From Acridotheres tristis (Eukaryota > Chordata > Aves > Passeriformes > Sturnidae): 64,000 nucleotides of DNA. The notes below the pieces were generated by a model, which saw nothing but the letters and a program-made list of their open reading frames with translations, had not been told where the DNA came from and did no database searches. Numbering within the stretch: the first letter of the stretch is position 1; the number at the start of each line of letters is the position of its first letter. Shown here piece by piece: positions 39,207 to 52,795 of this stretch. Made by a program: the position numbers and the translations under genes. The stretch spans positions 14,581,449 through 14,645,448 of the forward strand of contig CM072894.1 in the NCBI GenBank assembly GCA_037013685.1. Reading direction: 5' to 3'.

Positions 39207-41410
39207 AGATTTGTCTTTTCCCTTCAGCTCTCCCTTTCAGAGAGGTGTAGAATTAGACTTGGCAGTCTGTCAGCAGTGATGTACCAGACTGCATTTTCCT
39301 GTCTGTAGCTGGGGCTGTGAGCTGGCTCAGATTCAGAGTCCAGCAGTTGCTGCTGTGTGAGTGAGTGGTGCCCAGGTCTCAGCCTTTTGCTGCCCCTCAT
39401 GGATGCTCTTCCAGAGGGTGCATTGTGTGCTGGGCATCCCTGGCACAGGGGCTGCTGCCTCTCTCCTCCGTCAGAGGAGAGCACTTTCTCTTTTTGAAAT
39501 GAGCTCTTGTCTTTCTGGGTGTCTGCTCAGGTGATTTCCCTAAAGTGTGCCATCTATGTGATTGAGCAAGCCTAGAGCAGGACCTGCTGAGGCAATGCTG
39601 AGGTCGGATTAACAAAACTCCTGAGATTGGGCAAGGAGCTTATTTAAAATATGGTCTTGCCTTCTGTCTGATGAAGCTGCTTTTATAGTCCTACTCCTTC
39701 TGTTTGTTGTTGTGATTGTTTAGATCATGTTCCTTAGCCCCTAGATGAGTAATATCTGAGATGCTGAATTTATCTTCTTCTCCCTCAACTGATAGAAAAT
39801 TACTTGTTCAAAAGAATGAAGAGTAGTGATCTTGAAGGATTTTATTTCCACATTAAGCACCTTTGCTGTAGATCAGAGAATTTGTAAAACCAGAATCAAT
39901 CTGTGTGTTTAATTTTAGTTTATCGTTAGAATGTTCTCACTCAGCTGGAAACTCCCAAGCTGGAGGAACAGATCTCCACTGTTTAAAGCCTGCTTGCCCT
40001 TTCATATATTAATACTTAATGTTTTTGCTCCTGTGTGAGCTCCAAAGTCAATTCAAGTCTTCTTAGTAAAAGCAGTTTTTGTCCAATGTGAGCAAAAGCT
40101 CATGATTGTCAGTGTGAAGTGTTCTTTCTGAAGTGTCAACAAAATGTATCTTGGCACAGAGGCCAGGTTATTGAAAGCTGACGGTTCACAAGAGGCCATG
40201 GTAGAGGTGAAAGGTGCCTCAAGTGGGATGTGGGGAGCAGAGGCAGGGGGGTAAGAAAATTCAGTGTCAGGGAAAGGGCATGTAGGAATCTTTCAGCAGG
40301 GAGGCCTAGTGAGGAGGAGGAGGAAGAATCACTTGTATCTCAGTTTTCCCCCTTCTCTTCTGCATTATCCCCTACTACCTGTTGTCTTGCTAGTATATTC
40401 TTCCTATTATCCTGCACCTTGCAGGAACAGCAAGTCAGGGTCTCCTCATGGGGCTGGAAATTGAGGGGCAAAGCTACTCCTGCTGCTGGGCGAGGATCAG
40501 GCAGCAAACCCTGGGAATAGGTTTTGTTTTCATGCTGCCACTAAGGTGTTGGGAGCAGGGCAGCAGTGTCAAATTGAGGGTGAGGCAAAGACACTTGGAC
40601 AGTAAATTATCCTTTCAGCTGTTCCTGACAGCTGCTTGCTCTGTCTGTGGGATGGCTTTGCAGGACAGGATTCTGATATATTGCATTTTGTTTGTACCAA
40701 ACCAGGGATAATCTGCTAATTATAATTATCTTTGGAAATTCTCTGACTCCTCAACAACAAGATTTAAGATAGAAAAGGTAATGCTTAATCTGATCCCATG
40801 CATTCTGTCCATTCAGGGGCAGGAGTTTTGGGGAGATGGAGAGATTTCAAAACCTAGGACTGGAATCTGAAAGGCTCCAAGTATCCCAGGGCTGAATGCC
40901 CTCAATTCCCATCAGTTGCAAGTTATGCTGTAATATGAGTTAATGGATTATGAGCAGAGAGCAGTGGTTTTCAGCTGTTAGTCTGAGCTTCTGCACATAC
41001 CCTGTACAGGAAGGGTTGTACTGGAGAGAAAGGAGATCTGTATGGCTAGAGAAAAAAATTCAAGGAGGGAATCCTTGATTTTTTTTTTTTTTAGATTGTG
41101 TTGTGTTTCTATGGATGAAGCAGCACTTTGCATGAGGTGGTGAAGCACTTTGCTTGGTGAGGAAGTTGAAGCATGAAGCTTCTTTATTGCCTCCCATGTT
41201 GAGACATAAGAAGAGGAAAATATATGTGTGAGAAGAGAGAATAAGGTAAGGGTCTTTGTGCAATGACTGTTTTATCCTTCAGGGTATGGGGCTGGAGTCA
41301 ACTTCTGCTGTGTTTGTCTCATACTACAGCAGGGAGACGGTCTCCTTTGCCTCTTCACTAGCAGCTGAACTACAGAGGGCAGGAGGAAGCACAAAGGCTT
41401 TTGTCTTTGC

Positions 41411-41452
41411 CTTTTTTTTATTTTTTCTTTCTTTTTTTTTTTTTTTTTTTTT
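41411..41452. repeat. Poly-T tract
   Basis: 42 bases that are almost all T, with single A and C interruptions. A shorter T run lies at 41079-41092. No target-site duplication or retrocopy could be seen around either. Confidence 0.85.
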
Positions 41453-44400
41453 AATTTATGTTCCATAGTAAGTTTTGGAGAGCTTTCTCTGACTCAAAAC
41501 TTACAATTGAAAATAAATTCCATTAGAATCTGAGACTCCGTACTGGCAAGTCAAGTAGCATCCTATTGTTAAAGAATAACCATTTCTTGAGCATTAAGGT
41601 TGCTATTCAGCTGTTCTTTTGTCTCTATGGCAACTTTAAGCAGTAACAACAAAGCAGTAGGTGATGTTGTCAGCCAAAAATCTGTAACGTTCAAGAGATT
41701 GTTGATAGCAACAAAACACATGCCAGTGCAGCGTCACTTAAAGCCAGTATTTGATACTGCAACTATGGCTGAAGTAGAATAGCATTTTGAAGCAGAAAAT
41801 ACCCCAGAAAAAGTAAGGTTGCAACTGGCAGTTTTTATAAATTATACATGAGGTCCTGCTTTAAAATTCAAAACTGTGGTTTACCATCTCTAATGGAATG
41901 AATTCCATGAAAAGTGAAGAGCTCCTTGTATGTACAATATATGCCACCTGGAGAGCAGCTCAAGCTTTCTTCTCAGTTTCTTGATGGAAAAGAGAATGTG
42001 AGCCACTTTAGAAAAGTGGAGTCAGTTCCTAAAGGTGATAAAAGTTGAAGTTCTAATCTAACTTCAGAATTGATCTGAAAAGGAAGTGTGTTAAAGAAAG
42101 AAAAGGGAATGATTTTCTTAAAAACAATAAAATAAAAAAAGGTTGAGGTGGGATTATGTCAGTTTTTGATCTTAATCTCATGGTGTCAGGGATTTGGAAG
42201 TTTTACTGAGATGTATAATTGAAAAAAATTCAGAGAGAAAAAGCCATGAGAAGTCAGACTGAATATTGCTGAGACTAGTGCTGGAAACCAGTTAGGAGAG
42301 AAAAATTTTTAAAGGATGATTGATGCTAAAGCAGGGAGAATAGGAATTACAGTAGGTTTTATGTAGAGACATGCTAAATAAGGAAACCCATTCTTAAGAA
42401 AAAGTACTGACAGATGTGTTAAGCTAATGAAAATAAAACTCTATTATTTTGAGTAATTTTTGTCTGATATTTGACAAATCTATATGAACTGCTGGTACTG
42501 GATGTACTGTGGGAATTCTGCCTCTTAATCTGTATGTATGCATGCTGTCAATGCAGTGTGCACCAATACACCTTTTACAATCTTGAATTAGCTGAATTTG
42601 AGTGCCACTTTCTCCAGTTTAAGTGTCATGTTAATGCTCTGTATTTTGTAAAATCTCACCTCATTTATTGAATGGGGTTCCCCATTGTTTGAACTGTCTG
42701 TTATCAAAGAAGGCTTTTCTCCTCCATAAGAAAGATGGAGAATGGAAAATGCAAGCAGCTGCTCCCCAGAGCTTCCTTGGCAGCATCAAGCAAACCCTAT
42801 TTTGATGCAGGCAAAAGGATCAGCTTCATTCACTTAGAACAGTACAGGATACCATCTGATATCTCTCTTAGACTTCAGAAAACTGGACAGGTACATGGCC
42901 CTGGGTTACTATGGCTCCAGTTACACCTGCTTCAGCCCTGCTTAAATGGAGATAACATTAGTGGATTTTATTTAATTTGTTGTATTCCAATAATTTAGCC
43001 TACTTACTCTAGGAAACACATCCAACTCTTGCTTAATGTTTGTTATTTAATGTTGATTGTTTGTTTTCGTCTCAGATATGAAAGTTTTCTGAGCAGTTTT
43101 GTGGGTCTCAAAGTGTATAAATAAACCCAAAGCATGAATTTAATTCAAAGTAATAGAGTTTTTGAAGATCCCGGTTATTTAGACTTTCTTAACACTCTTA
43201 ATGAAACTGAAATTCTAACCTACAACATCATCAGCCTTTCAAATGTCAACATGTTGTGTGACAAAAGCTGAGCTCTTACAGCATGTATTCGTGGTTTTTT
43301 TGCTTATAGCTTCTTCTGCTGTGCAGTTTGAGACCAGATCAGCTTAAGGGAGCAGTGCAGCGACTGTTGTGGTTAACATGGGAACATTTCAAAAGAGAGC
43401 ACTGTTACAAGCTATTTATTACTTGATGTTAACAGCTCCCTAATGGTCTTGTGAAAAGTTCAGTATTAGTTTGAATGAACTAATGAAATTTTTGTCTCAT
43501 TTATTTTCTCCTATATATTTTTTAAAAATTTATACAAATATGTATCCTTCAAAAGATGGACCACTTAAGAAAGCTGTCTTTGTAGTCAGCACTGTGGCTC
43601 TCTACATGGGATCTCTTCCAGATCAGGGCTTGAACTTCGTGTGAAGCTGCAGTGATGAAAAGTGGAATAGTTTACAGGAGCAGGCTCCCAGGACAGCAGG
43701 CCACTATGGGTGGGGGGTGGACCCTCAAGGCAAGGTCTCCTGCTTTGCTGTGAGAGCAAAGTGTGGGACATGGTGCTGAGGGAGATACCAGTGACATGGG
43801 GAAGAGTAAGGCACCCTGAATATTCTACCAGTTCTACTGTCATCACATCACTGTGATGTCAGGTACTAAGAAAACTGTTGAGCTTTTCTTTACTTTTAAT
43901 CTACTCATTAATTTTTCTTATACATTCAACTATATGTAAAGCAGTGCAAGATGAGATAATGGTGGGAATCTTTTTAAGAGTGAAATCAGCTTGGGTAAAT
44001 GTTCTTGATGAGATTAATTTATATGGGTCACTGCCACCGGGTGTCTGTAGTTGCAGGGCACTCAATGGAATGAGCATTTTAAAAAGAAGAGACAGGATAA
44101 CAGCAGCTCCTGAGATTGACAGGCTCCTTTGACAAAATGGTTGTAATGCAGGTACTGGAGGTTTTTCTCTATCCATTTGCTTTCCTGAGAAGGACAGTTA
44201 TGTATATAAAGGTGCTAAATGTATGTCTGTCATAGGAACTAAAGGCCACCAGGTAACTCCAGCCTGGCATCAAACTGAGCAGTGCCTGCTTAAGTCAGTA
44301 CCCACTCAGAATTCGCTTGATTCTATGAAGTCAAATCTGCTGACTCAATCAGCGAAATTTTATATCCCATTTTATTCCTCTTCCCTTTGCTTGACTCTTT

Positions 44401-47400
44401 TGGAGAACATTTCCCTTTTGACATATTGTATGTGTTAAACCTCACCAATTCTGTAAGTTGTTCAATCTACAAGCAAAGCTATTATTGTCCTAAATTCCAG
44501 CCCTATAAACGCTTCTTAAAGTTGCATATAATTTTCTTCTGTGATCTATCACCAGTGACAATTTTCTTTGCAAGCCAAATACATATTTATACTTTTGTAA
44601 CTATCGGTTTTCCAGCGTAAACAAAACATGGAGCAGTGGGATTCCAGATGTTCAGGGAAAAGTGTTTGATATTTCTATATTGTTACCATTATTAGACAGA
44701 ACAGTTCTTTCTTGCTGTTGAAGAATTATCCTTGAAATGCCTAAGCAGTTGTTATAATTCCATCAATTATTCTGCATCATTAACAGCTATCATCTTTCTA
44801 ATTATTTTCCTCTATATTTTCTTTTAAGTAATTAAAGTTCCAGACTATGAGCAAGGTCTTGATATTTGTTGTTATATTCTATCTACTCTGCAAATATGAT
44901 ATAATCTTCCTAGCCATTCCTTTAACTGTGACATATATTAGGGATTTTCATAGCTTCTCCTCAACAGATCTGTTAAAAGATATGTTTTTTGGGAGGGTTT
45001 TTTTGAGATACATGCTTGTATGGAAAACACACCAAATTCCCTGGAGCCAGTCTTTTTTTTTTCTCTTCTCTGCCAGCATTTCATTTACCTGTACTTCTTT
45101 TCCCCATTGTTCTGAGTGCTACTTATAATAAAGTGATTTTCAAATAATGTGGTGTTTGACTGACATTGTAGATTTGAAGTAGAATTCTTGTTTGATTTCA
45201 TGTAGATGGATTGGATGACTTGAGATTATCTAGCCTTACTTTTCATGATTCGATGAGCAGATTTTAATCAAAATGCTTTGATAAATGTAGGAATGATAGC
45301 TGAAAGTTGCCATCACTCTAGAAAGAGTAAATATAAGTTATGGATAGATGTCTTCCTGTGCTGCCATTTTCACAAATCCTAATGTCCCTAAATGAAAGCT
45401 CCTTCTGCTTTTTGCTGATTCAGCTCACAGTGCTTTGCATGCAAGCTGATAGTTACAGTGGATGTAAGGGACATGGCATCTAGCAGCTGTGCTCAGGGTG
45501 TTTTACCATGAACTTTCCTAGGAATGCATTATGGAACATTAGCATTTAAAATGAGATACAACTGATATTTAGGAATAAAATTGTAAATCTCGTATTTACT
45601 GCAAAGATAAGCAATGCTGCTTTTGACTATGACGCACATTTGTTCTTAATATGAAAATAAAAGTGTTGCATGAACAAAAATTCCCAGTTCCATTACAGCT
45701 GTGGAACTTTCCATTTCATGTGCAGTGGTAGCATGACCCTGTACAAATTGCTTTGACAAAAATAGTATTTATATAAAGTGGAATATTCCACTTGCATAGA
45801 GGGAATCTTAGCAACCTTCTTTTCCCAGAATTTGCAACTGCTCCGATATTCAGAACTACTAAATTTTTCAATTGTCAACAACCAGATTTTACAGAAGTGT
45901 AAAAAGTTTTTCTGCTTTATTTCTCCACAGGAATAGGTACATAATTCCAGAATGACACTGTTAGTGTTTGTATTGTCTTCTGCACTTCAAGTGAAAAAGA
46001 CTGCAAGTACCACCAGAAAATAAAAATGCAAATTTGAAACAGAAATAAGTGTTCTTGTTTCTTAAGCTAGAGCATTTTGCTGCTCTATACAGAGAAATAT
46101 AGAGCTATTTCTATCTATTTCTATGTTATGATGTTAAGCTTTTGACAACTCTGTGGTGGAAGGACCAACTTTTTTGCTGTAAAATGGACCCAATAAAACA
46201 TTGCATTGGGGTTCTCATTGATGTTAGCTGGTAACATATGCTTAGTTTTATTTGCTCCTGTTAAATTTTGTTTTATTGATCTCTTGATCAAAACTCATGA
46301 CAAAACTTTCTGAAAGAGATATCATCCTTGAAATGAAGCAAGGCCATGCTTGTACTGCATAAAATAAAAGCTTAACACGGACTATCAATAACCTATTGCA
46401 TATTATCTTTAACAAGTGCAATCATGGTATCCATTGCTGGTATCCTCTCCTTGCCAGTGTGGAATTGCTTCTATTGTACATACAGCACTGTTTTGTTCAG
46501 TCTTGATGCAAATGCATGTGCTGTTGAGAATCTCAAAATCTCTTAGGAGATTATTTCCACACTTTGGTTCAGCTAAAAAAAGGCTGCCACCATCAACATT
46601 AAATATCTCTCCAACTAATCTTTGTGTCAAGAAGCTTTCCGTGATGTTCAGACCTGTTTTTCTCACTTACATCTTTTTATTTCAGTTCTCTCTATTCTCC
46701 AAAACCTTTCAGAATTCTTCACTTCAGAATTCTTTTAAATACCTGTAGCCCCTCTAGCCTCTGCATCTGTCGTGTATTGTTCCAAGTGTGTCCACATTTA
46801 ACTTTTTGTGTTTTCTGGACTTCCCAGAGCTTGCTTTATCTCAGTCTCTTTTCAATTTGTAAACCCTTTCCCAGTTAAAAGATACTTGCTGCTCAGCACA
46901 ATAAGCTTTATCAGAGATGGACTTATGAGTGCTTCCTTCATGTAAAGGATACATGGACAGTTTGAGCTTTGTCGTTCATGCTGTGACCAGGTTATTAGGC
47001 TTCTTTTAGGCTTTTTTCTCCTTCACCTTAATTGCTACTCTGGCAGGTCAATCCCTTGCTCTTTCAACTCAAATATTACCTGGAAGTGCATCAAGCGTTT
47101 TTGCTATTTATACCTTTTTCTTATATTTCTCACTGCATGACTAAGGGAACTAAAACTTATTCAGACAAAATGTCCAGATATTTTTATTTTCTATAGTGTT
47201 TTGTCTCTTTTAAACTCAGCACTACTGCATGATAGAGTGATTTATCAATCTATACCTAGCCCAACATATGAAGACTGGGTGGTTTTAAATTGATTTACAA
47301 ATTTTCTCCACTTATTTGAGCATGTATGTACAGAAATAGAAATACTGGGCAATGCTGATCATGTTCAAACCTCTGTTCTTGTAGACACCAAAGTTTGAAA

Positions 47401-47787
47401 TCTCAAAGTCAGCTGCAGTTTTCTGATGCTTGCCACACTGGATTCCAGTTGCTCTTATGATTTCTTCTTATTCGCATTCTAAGTTAATTTTTTTCTATCT
47501 TTCATAATGGATTCCAAGACTAAAATAATTTGCTGCAGGTGACAACTCATGTCACAGGATGACTGCTTCTCAGTTTGTGTTGGAGGCATATTTACTATTC
47601 TTTTTTCATGTTGAATGATTGCTCTTCTGAAATCCTTTGTTGCAAGCAATGCTATTAAATCTAGGGGAAAAAAGATGATATTTATGTCTGTTTTGTATTC
47701 TGGCTCTGGTATTTTCTAAGGACAAACTGGTTTTTTTTTCCATTTTTTTCTTTTTTTATTCCAGTTGAGGCTTTAGTCATAGTCATG

Positions 47788-47823
47788 AATTCATGTGTAT
47801 TCCATAATTCATGTGTGTTCCAT
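47788..47823. repeat. Tandem duplication, two 18-bp units
   Basis: Two adjacent copies, AATTCATGTGTATTCCAT at 47788-47805 and AATTCATGTGTGTTCCAT at 47806-47823, differ at one base. This is a recent-looking replication-slippage duplication. Confidence 0.85.
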
Positions 47824-48074
47824 AAAGCATTTAAAATACGTGGCATACATTTCTATTCTTTTATAATAGAAAACATATCCAAGGACTAAATTTCACTTTG
47901 CATGTTTGTTTGTTGGTTTGTTTTTTTTTTTGAGTGCAACTTTCAAAAGTGTTTAATAGAAGATGTTTGAATTTTATGTGCGAAAAGATGTTGTACAAGC
48001 CTGAAACTCTGTGTTGGTAGAAAACTGTAAGATTAAAAACTGTCTTTGCAAAAAGAGTGAAATGGATCTTAAGT

Positions 48075-48118
48075 TAAAAAAACAAACCAAAGAAAACAAA
48101 ACCCCAAACAACTAAAAC
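48075..48118. repeat. A-rich tract
   Basis: Runs of A interrupted by C (AAACAAACCAAAGAAAAC-like). A complementary T-rich tract lies about 150 bp to the left at 47904-47932. The pair could flank a small decayed retroposed piece, but the sequence between them is not recognisable. Confidence 0.7.
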
Positions 48119-49440
48119 TTGATAAATATTGAATCTTTGAGGTATATTTAGAATAATTTACATTTTTCTCATAAATGTAAGTATTTTCCTATTGGAAAAT
48201 GGCCTTATTCTTTTATTTCCTCCAATCTGAATATACTTTTTCAAATACCTAAGAATCTTTTTTTTTGAACCAACTAAGGTCATCATGCATTTTCCTGGTC
48301 AAAATGCATAAAAGTAAGTTAATCTTAAGTTCAGTTATCTGATCTTCCTTCTGCTGAAAGACTTATACTATAATGGAGAAATTTCTCCCAGACCCAAATT
48401 GAATAGTTCACCAGAACTGTTTTGAAAATTTTGGAAAAAGGACACAGAAATTACAAGGGTGTAGGTACCACCAGTAGAGATGGTGGGAGATCACTTATAC
48501 TTCTCCTGGAGGTGACTGTGTTAAAAAATGTGGGATCCTTCTTCAGGTGACTGAACTGCAACTGCAGAATGCAAGTTCAGAGCTGCCTACTTGATCGCCT
48601 GCTTGAGGAACTCCAGCTCCTGAATCAGGGACTTCAGTTAGAATCCTTAGGTTATATGGCTCGGAGTGTATTCTGGGGTATGGTTTCACTCTGAAAGGGT
48701 GTATCTATTGGGGAGATACGTGGCATATTTTAAACCCATTCTGGAATGCATGATGAACTGTGAAACTATGTCTGGTACATCCACAGAAACATACCAGCCT
48801 CAACCTTAACTAAGGAGCCAGTGTTTCATGCTTCTCTTGCAGATTTAGTATGCTACTGTAGCAGATATTTATGTAAGATGTTATAATTCAGACATCTGCA
48901 TGGAAATGGAGAGTCCAATAAAAGTGGTAATAAATAGAGTGGGTGGGCTGTGCTGCCTTCCCTGCACTCCAAGTCACTCTGCTCGACTCCCTTGCTGGGC
49001 TCCTCCTACAAGTGCTGCTGTGTGGAAGTGCTGCTGTCAGTTGTTCACCTCTTTCCAGTCAGTGTTGGCATCTTTCCTGTCCTCAGTGGGTTCCTCTGTG
49101 CAGCAGTTTGAGAACTATTAGTCAACAAAGAGAGTGCAGCAGTTTCTGTGCATGTGGTACCAAACTGATTACGTGAAAGTGATAACAAATACTTTGGTAC
49201 CTTGTCTTGCTATTGCTTTGCACTGGGAAAGGTTCACTGTGGTGTTTGACCTGGCAGCTGCTGCTTCTACACAGAGCTCCTCCTGCTGCAGTTATTCAGC
49301 CAAACTTCACACTTGTACTGCTGCTAATCCTGGTGATTCTCTGGACTTAAAAGGAATGATGACAGATTTGCACCAGGGTAATAGAGCCGTGTTTAAATTA
49401 TTTGCCAGAATTTCGTACATCACACATCATAGCTCCAGTT

Positions 49441-49488
49441 TAAGTTTATAAAGTTTATTAAGTATATTAAGTTTATAAGTTTATAAAA
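49441..49488. repeat. AAGTTTATA-type tandem repeat
   Basis: Four to five degenerate copies of an AAGTTTATA / AAGTATATT unit in succession. Confidence 0.75.
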
Positions 49489-52400
49489 GCAAGCTTGCTT
49501 CTCTTGGTTTTGTAAATATAGGCAATTAAAAGGGAAAAGCACAGTTATATTACAGATATTTTAAAGATTTCTTTATGTCTAAACATAATACTCATAAAAT
49601 GCCTTCAACTGTAATTTCAGAATCTTACATGAATAATTTTCTCCAGGAATCTGGGTAGCATTTCAGTGGTTTTGCTCTCCCGTTCGCTAGGAGTGGCATT
49701 ATAGCTACTAGAAGCATCACTGGGGTTGGAAGCCACACCTTTGCAATAGCAGTCAGTATTTTTCCTCCTTTGTGCTTTTTTGCCAGTTCTTTCCACTTCA
49801 CAAAATCAAAACAGCCTTTCTTTGAACGTTTCAATTCTCATTGTTAAGTTTTGAATATTTTAGAAATACAAAGTCATATTTCAAACCATATGCTTTCTGT
49901 TAAATGTGTATTGCCTTTCAGTCAGAAAATCCTCTCTTCAGTAGTGCCAATCACAAAGTATGAAGTGAGGTTAAAGATGTGTAGTTCTCTTGAGAGAATT
50001 AATAAGAATGTTTAAATGTGAATTTAAAGCACAGTGATTGGGAATTTAAGCGCATTCTTAAATCAGGAATCAGGACAGGGAGGAAAAAAAAAAGTGAAGG
50101 GCTCATTGCTTCTTTCTCACTACTCAGAATTACAGGCTCAATCATTTACCACAGCATATAACCAGGGGTTTAGAAGTGAAAAAGAAATAAATATGCTATC
50201 TGTTCCAGGAGGGAAGCTGGAGTCTTTCTGCTGCTTAGATTCATCTTTAAACTAGCATTTAAGACACTGAATATGAAGTATTGATTGTTGCTTTTAAAAT
50301 TAGAGTGAAATCTTACACTAATTTTTAAGATAGGAAAATATTATTTATTAGAAGTGAGAGGAAGTTGCTTTTTAGTAGGAAAAAAAATTACAGAATGGCC
50401 ATATTGCCTGTTTTTTTAATTATTTAGCAAAATGTTGCAACATGATAACACATCAAACAACTAGTAGTGAAAGCAGTTCTGAAAAGAGGATTGAGTTTTT
50501 TCTCTAAGATATCCTTATCAGGATATTTTTTTTTATCGAGCATACTGTAAGGGTTTGAAAGTATTTCTAAAGTAACCCCAATAAGAACACAGCTGCAAAC
50601 TGTCTCATGCCAGAAGCAAGTTAAGAAATGTGGCAAGAATCATTTGGCTAAACACTAAAATTCCTACAGACTCAAGCACAAGAGCTGTGTGTAGAGGTAG
50701 GAAGTTGAAAGGGGTTAAAATTGCTAAGAATGATGAAGAAAGAGCAATATGAATCTGTAGGGAAAAAATGGAAAATAAAATGAGACTGAAATAAGCATCA
50801 AACTTAAAGAAATCTTTCTGTAAGTGCGCTTGCAATTCTTACAAAATACCAAATTAAAAGTGGGTTATTACCATGAGAGTCAGATAAACCCAAGAAGTCT
50901 GGGTTGCATGGAGCCAGTTTTTAATTACTTTTTGTTAGAAAGATCAGTTGTTTTCATGTGACAGTTGCCAATATAAACCAAAAAAAAAGCCTCTAAGAAC
51001 AGGTCAGAGTGTCTCGATGAAGCAGAATCTTCAAAGCTCTGTCTCTGACAGACATGCCACAAGGACACTTGCATGGATGACAATACAGATCTGTGGTACT
51101 TGTAGAAGAGGTTCCAGAGCAGTGAGAGAGCTGATAGGGTCACAGTAATTTTAAAAGAGAAGAACAAACAGACTAACTTTAAGAAGTAATAGGTTGTCTT
51201 CCCTTTGAAGAAAAAGAAAAATAAATTATGCTAAACTATATAATGGAAATCAGAGCTGAGTAATAACCAATGCAGCACATGAGCAGGAATCCCTATTCTG
51301 TGAATGCAGGACTGGGCTGCTGTGTTCATAGCATGAACTTGAGTTAACACTGCCGTGTTGTCAACTTAAACAGATCCTGAGAGAAATAACCAAAAACACA
51401 ATGTGGCAAGCATGAAATTTGACTGTTACACTGCAGGAAAGATGAGGCCTAGTTCAGATGAGTCTGGATGAGAATAAGGCTCATCAATGCTCAACAAAAT
51501 TTTTCATTTCTGCTGCCATCAACTCGGTACTCTCTGTTTCACAACCGTGACTTCAGCTCGACCAGCTCACTGGTCTGCTTGAAGGCAGATTTCTCTTTTG
51601 TTGATTTGTGTTTCTTTACAACTGGTTTGAGTCCCTGTGCTGGCTCAAGGGGAATGGGAGGAGAAGAGGAGCAGTGGGGCTGCCCAGCCTGCTCCTGGTG
51701 TCATCATGGAAAGTAGATACAGGCTGTATGGCACATTTTTAAATAATGCTTTTACACTTCTCTTTATTTGTCTTTATTTTCAGCATAGCGTTTGATTAAT
51801 TGCATTTAGTTGATGAAATAAATCATATTAAAGTGATATTAATTAGTCTCTGGGAAACGAGGAGAAAAAAGAAGCCTCTTTTTGAAAAGCTTAGAACAGT
51901 TGAAGCACTGTTAAATCAGTTCAAATGTTTGGGTAAAAAAAAGTCTTTTTTAGTCCAATCTCAATTTAATTTAGCAGAAGCATTCTGTTACCTGCCTCTT
52001 TTCTCTTTTTTTTTGTTTTTTTTCTTCTCTCTTTCTAAAGATAAGCTGAGGGTAGAATTGTCAAAGTTCATGTCATGCATTCTTTGAAAACATAACAATA
52101 TCAAAAGTCTTTATGTACTAGCCCTGGCAGGGCTGGGCACTGCTGCACCCCAAAGCAGAACAGGGTTTTTAGTCATATACCAGTGTTTAATTAATGTTCA
52201 ATAACATCACAAATGTGGCAGCCTGGCCTAGCAGGTCTGTTAATTTGAAATCTATTCTCTGTAAATAGAAGGTAGATAGCATATATTTTAGTTTTATAAG
52301 TTTTCAAGTTCTTACTTATTCATCAATGCTGACTTTGAGAATAAGTAAAGCACTGCACCTTAGTTCAAGGGAGACAGGATTTGTGGACTTTGATCTTCTG

Positions 52401-52692
52401 AATGCCATGACTGCATGCTGTCTGTAACCCTGTGCTCCGAGGTCCCCTTTTATGAACTCTTCAAAAAATTCAAACACACACCACTTCTTTTCATTTTTTT
52501 TGTTTCTTTCTTCACCCAGAAGTTATTTTAAATACAGCTCTGTAGCAGACAGCTAGCTAGTAACCCTTTTAAGTTTAATTCTAAGAAGAATAACAGGGAA
52601 AATGCCAGTGAAATTCGGTTTATCAGTGTTTTAGGTTATATTTCAATGTTGAATAGCAGACTGCCCTCCTTCCAGGGTCAAGTTGCAAAAAC

Positions 52693-52795
52693 TCACATAA
52701 CCACAGATTATTCTGAGTAGGAAGGGACCCACAGGGATCATCAAATCCAGCTCCTGCTCCAGCACAGGACAGCCCCAAGAATCAGAGGGCACATT
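52693..52795 (-). mobile_element. CR1 LINE fragment, 3' end
   Basis: About 100 bp. Seen: ACCACAGATTATTCTGAGTA, then GGAAGGGACCCACAGGGATC, ATCAAATCCAGCTCCTGCTCC and AGCACAGGACAGCCCCAAGAATCA. This is the reverse complement of a common avian CR1 3' end (..ttggaagggacccacaaggatcatcgagtccaactcctg..). It differs from the copies at 16.8 and 39.0 kb, so at least two CR1 subfamilies are represented. Only the 3' untranslated tail is left. Confidence 0.9.

Larger units (their letters stand above)
39207..52692. other. Non-coding, probable intron
   Basis: Unique sequence, slightly richer in GC at 39230-39620, 40190-40640, 43590-43830 and 48940-49380, without codon structure in any of these. It contains the poly-T tract at 41411, T-rich runs at 47731-47760 and 51996-52036, and the short tandem repeats at 47788 and 49441. 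The plus strand is pyrimidine-rich from about 46400 to 47100, but no repeat family could be named. Confidence 0.65.

Noticed and set aside
41079..41470. Two poly-T tracts considered as tails of minus-strand processed pseudogenes
   Set aside because: The adjoining sequence encodes nothing recognisable and no target-site duplications were found.
46409..46748. Overlapping frames of 85 (minus) and 110 (plus) codons in a pyrimidine-rich region, considered as a decayed transposon coding region
   Set aside because: No reverse transcriptase, transposase or gag/env-like motif could be recognised and no terminal repeats were seen.
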